From positions 1 to 5,607 of the forward strand of contig NZ_JAUSCG010000155.1 in assembly GCF_030651615.1 (NCBI RefSeq): a stretch of 5,607 nucleotides of DNA, in the 5' to 3' direction. This stretch comes from Methanocalculus sp. GTDB lineage: Archaea; Halobacteriota; Methanomicrobia; Methanomicrobiales; Methanocorpusculaceae. The notes under the pieces are model-generated. The model had not been told where the DNA came from. It was given only the letters and a program-made list of their open reading frames with translations, and did not search any database. A program made the position numbers and the translations under genes. Position 1 is the first letter of the stretch; the number at the start of each line of letters is the position of its first letter. Positions 1 through 4,864 of this stretch are shown piece by piece.

Positions 1-5
1 TAAAT

Positions 6-890
6 ATGTCCATTGTTAAGGCATTATTTTTCGATAAATTAAAGGAGTTTTTTAGGGTTCATTTACATATTGAGATTCATGACATAGTTCACAATTTAGT
101 CACCGTAAATCATATTCACTATCATGGAAATGAATCTACCCCCCTAATTGAACAAACCAATCCACAAACAATTGCTTTGAACATTAAAGCGATATTATTA
201 TCATTGCCTTCAGAGCAGCAAGAGGAACTTCGGGAGATAATTCAAAATAGTGTGTTAGTTGAGGATATACCTCTTCTGGAGAAAAATTCAAAAGACCGTA
301 TTGAAGATATTGAATTGAAAGAAAGTGAGGATAAAACAAAAGCATTACTAGATTTTTTTAGAGGGAAAATTCCAGATGATGATTTTGCAATTCTAAGAGC
401 TGCAATATATATTAAAAAAAGATTTAATGAAGGAGCTCCACATTCAGAGATATATGCACTTAAAGGAGAAGTAATGGCTGAATATGGAGCTCGTGGAAGA
501 AAAATAAACAATTTGCTAAGTTCTGGATATTTCGAGTCGATGATAATGCCAATTTACAAAGAAATGGCCTCACATCCAGAATTTACTCATGAGGAGTTTT
601 TAGAGAGATATCACCTAATAATCGAGGAAGAAGCATTTGCAATATTTGTTCAAGGATGGATGGCAGCAGATGAGCTCGCTCCAAAAATTCACAAAAAGAT
701 TAAACGAAATTTGAAATATGGAGTGAACTTTGTTACAATTCATGGTATCGGCGGGGAATGTATCGAAAACATTAAAGATATTTTAAGTGACATTGAAATT
801 AATTATCCAGTCATTAAAAGAAAAATTGATGAGAACAACTTCATCATTACTGCAAAAATTTGGTTTGATAAGAATAAACGGATGATATAA
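6..890 (+). CDS. Hypothetical protein, AT-rich, unrecognised family
   Basis: I do not recognise this 294-residue protein and assign no function. It has no signal peptide or clear membrane segment, so it is probably cytosolic. Four parts can be seen: an N-terminus rich in alternating histidines (seven His between residues 19 and 40, strand-like); a helical stretch at about 52-80; a charged Glu/Lys/Asp linker at about 92-112; and a helical core at about 113-215 containing a basic glycine-arginine turn (GARGRK, 161-166). A C-terminal alpha/beta segment (about 238-288) contains THGIGGE. Base composition is about one-third G+C (16 of 60 in bases 1-60), unlike the neighbouring genes, and the gene converges on them, which suggests an acquired gene. 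The start at 6 is provisional: the frame stays open to the window edge and no ribosome-binding site can be seen in five bases, so the true N-terminus may lie further left. That this is a real gene is likely; its role is unknown. Confidence 0.75.
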   Translation: MSIVKALFFDKLKEFFRVHLHIEIHDIVHNLVTVNHIHYHGNESTPLIEQTNPQTIALNIKAILLSLPSEQQEELREIIQNSVLVEDIPLLEKNSKDRIEDIELKESEDKTKALLDFFRGKIPDDDFAILRAAIYIKKRFNEGAPHSEIYALKGEVMAEYGARGRKINNLLSSGYFESMIMPIYKEMASHPEFTHEEFLERYHLIIEEEAFAIFVQGWMAADELAPKIHKKIKRNLKYGVNFVTIHGIGGECIENIKDILSDIEINYPVIKRKIDENNFIITAKIWFDKNKRMI

Positions 891-903
891 TTTCATAATA
901 GAC

Positions 904-910
904 TTTTTTT
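904..910 (+). terminator. Oligo-T run after the hypothetical gene
   Basis: A run of seven T lies 14 bases after the TAA stop of the plus-strand gene, in the 37-base spacer between two convergent genes. Archaeal RNA polymerase commonly terminates at short T-runs without a hairpin, so this could end the plus-strand transcript. I see no strong hairpin. On the minus strand the same place reads as A, so it would not serve the EndoQ-side operon, whose downstream sequence has only short T groups. Confidence 0.4.
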
Positions 911-927
911 AATTATCCAACAAACCA

Positions 928-2043
928 CTACACCGAGAACGTTCCGTACTGCCCGCCGCCGCCCGGATGCAGCGTTACTCTCCCCTCACGGAAGGCGGCT
1001 ATTGCATCTGCAACACCCGGATGGACAGATCGGATCTCCTCTGCAGACACCGTGATCAGGATCGAAAGCTCATCACCGAATTGTGCGATCAGCTCATCAT
1101 ACAGGGCAGAGCATTTCTTCGTCCTTGGAGAGCAGGTGCCGAGCCGGTTTGCGATGATCTCGGCTAAAGGGATGATGTGGAGGTATGGAGGCCTCTCTGT
1201 CACACGAGTGCCGGAGAGCTCGCGGGCACGATCGGAGACACCCTTCTTGATCCGCCCTTTGTCAAGAGGACACCGCCATTTGAGATCAATTGCCTCCTCC
1301 AGGGTGTACTGGTGAAAACACCGGGTGCAGGCGGTCCGGTTATATTTTCCTTCTTCAGGGAAGAACCCGATATTCATCAGTATCCTTCCATCCCGGATCG
1401 CAGAGAGGAGAGAGGTGACATCCATTGTATTCAGGTCAAGGATGGTACACTCACGCCCGAGTTTTTCAGGAACCGGACTGTGCGCATCGGAGTTTGTGAG
1501 GAACGGGATGCCCGCAAGCTCGCTGATACCGGCACCATCGCGGCTGTCTGCTGAGAGACCAAGTTCAAGGAATGATACCTCCTCATCCCCATAACACTCA
1601 GCAAGTGAAGAGAAGGCGGCATAGATCGACCTCCACGGGGTGAAAGCATGGGCAGGGCCGATCAGCCCACCTGCCTCATGAACAATTTTTGCTATCCCTT
1701 CTCCGTTTAAACGGATATGCGGCCGTCCGGAAGTCTTCAGATGAGAACAATGCGGAGTAAACATCTCCTGCATCATTACAAACGAATCAAAGGTTTCTGC
1801 TGCGATCAGATGGTGAACCCGGTCCTGGTCTTCCACCTCTGCCGTCGGGAGGAGGATCATTCCATGATCATCTTCGACCTCCCCCCACATCCTCCGCCAC
1901 TCCGGATGGAGTGCATCTCCACTTCCGATCGCACCAATCCCTTTCGTCCTGCATCCTGACAGGATACGATCAGGGAGCATATCCTTTGATGTTGCCATCG
2001 AAAAACAGGAGTGGATATGGAGATCTGCGGTGACCTGTGCCAT
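928..2043 (-). CDS. EndoQ-family PHP-domain endonuclease (deaminated DNA repair)
   Basis: A 371-residue protein of the endonuclease Q family. Characterised archaeal EndoQ cuts DNA 5' of deaminated bases (uracil, hypoxanthine, xanthine) and abasic sites. The N-terminal PHP metal-binding domain shows DLHIHS (7-12), a GSGDALHP block (40-47), TAEVED (67-72), HH (77-78), PAHAFTPW (130-137) and NSDAHSP (184-190), which supply the expected His/Asp/Glu metal ligands. A zinc-ribbon-like insert follows: Cys239 and Cys242, then Cys258, with Asp261 where a fourth Cys would be expected, leading into GRIKKGVSDRA. The tail is glycine-rich (GGGGQYG, 361-367). At 371 residues it is somewhat shorter than the roughly 420-residue thermococcal enzyme. 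It starts with ATG two bases after the PAC2-family stop, so it is very likely cotranscribed and is the last gene of the cluster. The family call is firm; exact substrate preference is inferred. Confidence 0.88.
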   Translation of the reverse strand: MAQVTADLHIHSCFSMATSKDMLPDRILSGCRTKGIGAIGSGDALHPEWRRMWGEVEDDHGMILLPTAEVEDQDRVHHLIAAETFDSFVMMQEMFTPHCSHLKTSGRPHIRLNGEGIAKIVHEAGGLIGPAHAFTPWRSIYAAFSSLAECYGDEEVSFLELGLSADSRDGAGISELAGIPFLTNSDAHSPVPEKLGRECTILDLNTMDVTSLLSAIRDGRILMNIGFFPEEGKYNRTACTRCFHQYTLEEAIDLKWRCPLDKGRIKKGVSDRARELSGTRVTERPPYLHIIPLAEIIANRLGTCSPRTKKCSALYDELIAQFGDELSILITVSAEEIRSVHPGVADAIAAFREGRVTLHPGGGGQYGTFSV

Positions 2044-2045
2044 AC

Positions 2046-2795
2046 TTATCCGATATAGGAGAGCTCTTCCCGTTCGCGATCCTGTTCGGATTCCTTCAGC
2101 TTCTCAAGAGCGCCCTCAAGTTCTTCAGCGTTCTCCTGAAGGCGTGTAGGGTCGATATCAAGACCGATTAGCTTTGAAAGGACTGAAAGGACTGCCTGTG
2201 CACTGATCGGATCGACAAGATAGCCTGAGGTCTCTCCGAGGAGTGCAATACCCTCCATGCCACGAAGCGATCCAAGACAGATAAGGAGACCGGCAGCACC
2301 GATGATACCACCGGGTGGTTCATCAGGGGAGAAGACTGCACCGGCATCGATCGCTTCCTGAAGGAGGAGAGGGCGATCTGCTGAACAGAGGACCCTTGGG
2401 AGATCGACGAGATGACCGACACCATACCCCCCGAGCGTATAGATACGCTTTACACCACATCGGGCTGCAATATCGAGATAATGTCCGGTCAGTATATAAT
2501 GCCCCTCGGGGGAGGTGCTCTGGCAATCTCCGGTGAGGAGAAGGAGAGGCGGATCACCGTCCACCCAATAGAATTCGTTCTTTGGGAGATGCATAATCCC
2601 ATCCCGGTCAATCGAGGTCTGGGGTGGGAAGTGGTGTGAGAGGATCTCGGTTATGAGAACCCCATGCAACTCATCCACAATATGATCCGCAACAAGCTTT
2701 CCGACATGACCCACACCCGGAAGACCCTCAATCAGGATCGGGGCGGTATAGTCTTCTGGCTGTTCCACCTTATGGGAGATCGTTACCGGGTCCAT
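2046..2795 (-). CDS. PAC2-family protein (proteasome assembly chaperone-like)
   Basis: A 249-residue soluble protein of the archaeal PAC2 family, related to eukaryotic proteasome assembly chaperone 2 and archaeal PbaA/PbaB, which bind or activate the 20S proteasome. Family landmarks are the N-terminal EGLPGVGHVGKLVADHIV region (about 23-40), TGDCQSTSPEGHY (88-100), the glycine-rich YTLGGYGVGHL (119-129) and GETSGYLVDP (187-196). Residues about 216-245 are a highly charged helix, probably a coiled coil. The protein ends in SYIG. Proteasome activators of this type use a C-terminal hydrophobic-Tyr-any motif, and here Tyr is third from the end, so the motif is absent or degenerate. The ATG at 2795 lies inside the end of nop10 (13-base overlap), with AGGAGG 11 bases upstream, suggesting coupled translation. 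Family call is strong; a direct proteasome role is inferred. Confidence 0.87.
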   Translation of the reverse strand: MDPVTISHKVEQPEDYTAPILIEGLPGVGHVGKLVADHIVDELHGVLITEILSHHFPPQTSIDRDGIMHLPKNEFYWVDGDPPLLLLTGDCQSTSPEGHYILTGHYLDIAARCGVKRIYTLGGYGVGHLVDLPRVLCSADRPLLLQEAIDAGAVFSPDEPPGGIIGAAGLLICLGSLRGMEGIALLGETSGYLVDPISAQAVLSVLSKLIGLDIDPTRLQENAEELEGALEKLKESEQDREREELSYIG

Positions 2796-2944
2796 AAACG
2801 CATCTGCCTCCTGTACCTGCCATAACGATCCTGCGGAGAGAAACGGGGCGGATGCACCGGCACGGTAGGTGACTGACAGACCTTACATCGAAAAGAAAGG
2901 GTATAGTTGCCGTCTTGCGGGCAACGTCTCATCCGGCCAAACAT
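2783..2944 (-). CDS. nop10: H/ACA RNA-protein complex component Nop10
   Basis: A small intact gene of 53 residues, recognised by translating the gap between the aIF2-alpha and PAC2-family genes. Nop10 is a core subunit of the archaeal H/ACA ribonucleoprotein, which binds the pseudouridine synthase Cbf5 and helps guide RNAs direct uridine isomerisation in rRNA. The N-terminus MFGRMRRCPQDGNYTL matches the family's zinc-ribbon start, and the signature HPPRFSPQDRYGRYRR (residues 31-46) is diagnostic. Cys8, Cys20 and Cys23 occupy three zinc-ligand positions; position 11, Cys in Pyrococcus, is Asp here. ATG 2944 is preferred over the in-frame ATG at 2932 because GGTG lies five bases upstream and relatives begin a few residues before the RRCP motif. 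It starts 14 bases after the aIF2-alpha stop and its last 13 bases overlap the PAC2-family gene, so the three are almost certainly one transcript. Confidence 0.93.
   Translation of the reverse strand: MFGRMRRCPQDGNYTLSFRCKVCQSPTVPVHPPRFSPQDRYGRYRRQMRLWTR
2807..2812 (-). promoter_or_regulatory. Ribosome-binding site of the PAC2-family gene, inside nop10
   Basis: AGGAGG on the minus strand lies within the nop10 coding region, where it encodes two consecutive Arg residues, and 11 bases before the ATG at 2795. The spacing is longer than usual, but it is the only strong Shine-Dalgarno match there and supports ATG 2795 as the start. Confidence 0.55.
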
Positions 2945-2949
2945 ACAGG

Positions 2950-2953
2950 CACC
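2950..2953 (-). promoter_or_regulatory. Ribosome-binding site of nop10
   Basis: GGTG on the minus strand, five bases before the ATG at 2944, matches the archaeal Shine-Dalgarno core. Spacing to the alternative in-frame ATG at 2932 would be 17 bases, too long, so this site decides the start. Confidence 0.55.
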
Positions 2954-2958
2954 GGATA

Positions 2959-3732
2959 TTATTTCGCTTTCCGGATCAGTTTTCCGGTTCCGCCTGCCCG
3001 CTCAACAACACCGATCGTGTTTGCAGCGACCTTTTCGATCGCCTTCTCCGCTGATTTGTAATCCGGGGCGGTAACCTTGATCTGGTAGCGGGGAGCTCCA
3101 AGATAGGTGATCTCGACTTCGACGCCGGGAACTTTTCCCTCGGCACTACGGAGTGCACGTCTGATGACATTCACACCATCGGGTTTGTCAGACATCATGT
3201 CCATGATCCCGCTGATCGTCACCTTCTGGACCTTGACATTATCAGCCGCAACGGTCATGAGTGCCTTAATCACCGGTTCAGACAGGTCGAAACGACGGAG
3301 AACCTCATCACCATGAATGACAAGGTCTTCAAATAACGGATAGAACATCGAATATTCTGAGCGGAGAGTATCGGTAATCTGAGCAGGTTCGATACCTGAC
3401 GCCTCTGCTGCAAATCCTATCCACTTATGGGCTTTCTGTTCGTTCTTCCATTCCTGAATCTTCTCACGACGCTGGTGGTCATTGACATCCTTTAAGGAGA
3501 GGTCGATATGCCCGCGCGAGGTATCAACATGAAGGACTTTGCAGACGACCTTCTGCCCTTCACGGATAAAATCACGGATATATTTGATCCATCCACGCGC
3601 AATCTCGGAGATTGGTATGAGACCCTGGCTTGCATCATATTCGTCCAGGGTAACAAACGCTGCAAAGTCCTTTACGTCAACGACTGTGCAGACGACCAAT
3701 TCTCCATCTTCGGGCCATAACCTCTCGCTCAT
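2959..3732 (-). CDS. Translation initiation factor aIF2, alpha subunit
   Basis: A 257-residue protein, the alpha subunit of archaeal initiation factor 2, which with beta and gamma subunits carries initiator Met-tRNA to the small ribosomal subunit. The family's three domains are visible: an N-terminal S1-type OB fold (about 8-80, starting WPEDGELVVCTVVDV and ending with GHIDLSLKDV), a helical middle domain (about 85-170) and a C-terminal alpha/beta domain (about 172-257). In eukaryotes Ser51 of the ISELS-like loop is phosphorylated; the matching place here is Ala45 (ISEIA), so that control site is absent. ATG 3732 is chosen because the family usually begins within a few residues of the WPE motif; a TTG at 3747 would add five residues and overlap rps27e. 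It starts seven bases after the S27e stop and runs into nop10, in the usual archaeal S27e, aIF2-alpha, Nop10 order. Confidence 0.95.
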   Translation of the reverse strand: MSERLWPEDGELVVCTVVDVKDFAAFVTLDEYDASQGLIPISEIARGWIKYIRDFIREGQKVVCKVLHVDTSRGHIDLSLKDVNDHQRREKIQEWKNEQKAHKWIGFAAEASGIEPAQITDTLRSEYSMFYPLFEDLVIHGDEVLRRFDLSEPVIKALMTVAADNVKVQKVTISGIMDMMSDKPDGVNVIRRALRSAEGKVPGVEVEITYLGAPRYQIKVTAPDYKSAEKAIEKVAANTIGVVERAGGTGKLIRKAK

Positions 3733-3739
3733 CAGACAC

Positions 3740-3928
3740 TCACTCAAACTGTGATAGGATCTCTGCCTTTATCAGTGCTTTGCCGCCGGTCGTTTCTGCA
3801 AGGACATGCCCGCATACGATGCAGTCGACGACGGTGCTCGCCTTCTCAAAGATGATCTGCTCATTTTCACAGTCAGGGCACTTCACTTTTACAAAACCGC
3901 TTCGGTTCTCACGATTTAATACTACCAT
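3740..3928 (-). CDS. rps27e: 30S ribosomal protein S27e
   Basis: A 62-residue zinc-ribbon protein of the small ribosomal subunit, shared by archaea and eukaryotes. The zinc ligands are Cys17 and Cys20 (CPDCENEQ) and Cys36 and Cys39 (CIVCG), followed by the family-typical block LAETTGGKALIKAEIL. The frame remains open upstream to 4006, but the extra 26 residues would lie inside rpl44e and match nothing in the family. ATG 3928 gives the usual archaeal length and has GGAG 11 bases upstream. The gene begins eight bases after the L44e stop and ends seven bases before the aIF2-alpha start. L44e and S27e are commonly paired in archaea. Confidence 0.95.
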   Translation of the reverse strand: MVVLNRENRSGFVKVKCPDCENEQIIFEKASTVVDCIVCGHVLAETTGGKALIKAEILSQFE

Positions 3929-3936
3929 CTGTTCAC

Positions 3937-4215
3937 TCACTCCGTTAATTCGAATTTTGCTATTCTGTATCCCTTTCTGAGATGGGCTTTTTTGCAGGTT
4001 TTGCACCGGTACCGGACGTTGATCTTCTTTGTTGGTTTATCGCCACCCGGAACCTTGCTGAACTTACCCATGTTCCCAACACGGGATCTCCGTGCCTTTT
4101 CACGATCAATCCAGTGAAGACCGGTAGTCTTGCCCTTCTTCACTTTCTCGATCTCATGTTCCGTGTGTGTCCGGCAGAACGGACAATAGGTGTTGAATTT
4201 TGCTGGTCTTTTCAT
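3937..4215 (-). CDS. rpl44e: 50S ribosomal protein L44e
   Basis: A 92-residue basic protein of the large ribosomal subunit, found in archaea and eukaryotes but not bacteria, which sits near the E site. The family opening is clear (MKRPAKFNTYCPFCRTHTEHE), as are the two zinc knuckles, Cys11/Cys14 and Cys71/Cys74, and the glycine-rich, basic middle (SKVPGGDKPTKK, about 53-64). Length is normal for archaea. ATG 4215 has GAGGT seven bases upstream. It follows gins51 after 37 bases, the longest gap within the cluster, where an internal promoter is possible, and is followed closely by rps27e. Confidence 0.96.
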   Translation of the reverse strand: MKRPAKFNTYCPFCRTHTEHEIEKVKKGKTTGLHWIDREKARRSRVGNMGKFSKVPGGDKPTKKINVRYRCKTCKKAHLRKGYRIAKFELTE

Positions 4216-4222
4216 GAAAAAT

Positions 4223-4227
4223 ACCTC
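4223..4227 (-). promoter_or_regulatory. Ribosome-binding site of rpl44e
   Basis: GAGGT on the minus strand, seven bases before the ATG at 4215. It matches the anti-Shine-Dalgarno core at good spacing and fixes the L44e start. Confidence 0.65.
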
Positions 4228-4246
4228 TGTTTTAGGAACCCGAATA

Positions 4247-4260
4247 CCATATTTATTTGC
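4247..4260 (-). promoter_or_regulatory. Possible TATA-like internal promoter for the ribosomal-protein genes
   Basis: The minus strand reads GCAAATAAATATGG across the gins51 stop codon. This is the most AT-rich stretch in the cluster and lies about 40 bases before the L44e start. Initiation about 25 bases downstream would fall just before the GAGGT ribosome-binding site, giving a short leader. It would let the abundant ribosomal proteins be transcribed more than primase and GINS. The match to the archaeal TATA box is loose and no convincing BRE is seen, so this is inference. Confidence 0.3.
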
Positions 4261-4864
4261 GAATTCTTATATTTAAGGCTATGTTGCGGTCACATAGAAC
4301 ACTTGCATTAGGTGTTGGAAGTGTAACAATATCCTCGACCATTAACGCATAAGTCCTCCCATCATACCCCATAAACGGCTCGACCGGAGCGATGAGACGA
4401 ATGGGAGTCATACCAAGGGGAGAGACCTCCTCTTCGGCCTCCTCTGCCTCCGCCATCTCTTCAAACACAAGGGTTTTCTTCCTTGAACGGAGGTCAACAA
4501 GACTCATTCTCGCCTGCAATACAGCTTTTGAAACGGTCTCAAAGAGCTCGCGCTCCTCTGAGATCATCATCCGCATCACCTCACGCTCAATGGTGTCACC
4601 ATTGCCCTTTGCCGTGGCAAGTTCGATGATGCGACTTGTCCTGATCACAAAGATCTCCTGAATGTACGATTTAAAACTCTCAATCTGGCGGATCAGATCC
4701 TGTGACCTGTCTGAGAGCGGATCGCCGGATTCATAGAGATCCCGGTACATCCGTTCAATCTCCTCATGGACATTCCGGTAGAGTTCAGATGGAATCTCAG
4801 TGAGGGTGCCGCTGGCCCGTTCGTCAAAGAGGATCGAACGGACACGGTCAAACGAGATCTTCAT
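4253..4864 (-). CDS. gins51: GINS complex subunit, Gins51 type
   Basis: A 203-residue subunit of GINS, the four-subunit complex that joins the MCM helicase and Cdc45/GAN at the replication fork. The arrangement is that of the Psf1/Sld5-like (Gins51) class: a helical A domain first (about 1-125, including IPSELYRNVHEEIERMYRDL), an acidic linker (about 135-148, mostly Glu and Ala), then a small beta-rich B domain (about 154-203) with PFMGYDGRTY and EDIVTLPTPNASVLCDRNIA, typical of the family. The start ATG overlaps the priS stop as ATGA, with GGTGA three bases before it, so the two are probably translationally coupled. Adjacent primase and GINS genes occur in many archaea and suit their shared work at the fork. 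A Gins23 type would have the B domain first, which is not the case here. Confidence 0.9.
   Translation of the reverse strand: MKISFDRVRSILFDERASGTLTEIPSELYRNVHEEIERMYRDLYESGDPLSDRSQDLIRQIESFKSYIQEIFVIRTSRIIELATAKGNGDTIEREVMRMMISEERELFETVSKAVLQARMSLVDLRSRKKTLVFEEMAEAEEAEEEVSPLGMTPIRLIAPVEPFMGYDGRTYALMVEDIVTLPTPNASVLCDRNIALNIRIRK

Noticed and set aside
353..362. T-rich stretch in the plus-strand gene as a premature terminator
   Set aside because: It lies inside an intact reading frame in AT-rich DNA, where short T-runs are expected.
1177..1554. Plus-strand open frame of 125 residues within the EndoQ gene
   Set aside because: Antisense to a clearly conserved coding region, with no recognisable domains; long shadow frames are common at this base composition.
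2783..2944. Apparent frameshift in nop10 near the second Cys pair
   Set aside because: A first hand translation dropped one T in the run of four. Rechecked, the span from 2944 to 2783 is 162 bases, stays in one frame, and gives an intact protein.
2869..3054. Plus-strand open frame across nop10 and the end of aIF2-alpha
   Set aside because: It is antisense to two well-conserved genes and its translation resembles no protein family.
3733..3747. TTG start adding five residues to aIF2-alpha
   Set aside because: The family normally begins close to the WPE motif and ATG 3732 is available; the TTG would overlap rps27e.
3929..4006. 26-residue N-terminal extension of S27e
   Set aside because: It lies inside rpl44e in another frame, matches nothing in the family, and the ATG at 3928 gives the normal length.
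3982..4311. Plus-strand open frame of 109 residues opposite L44e
   Set aside because: It covers rpl44e and the intergenic gap in antisense; the Cys-rich, hydrophobic translation looks like complementary reading of the basic ribosomal protein.
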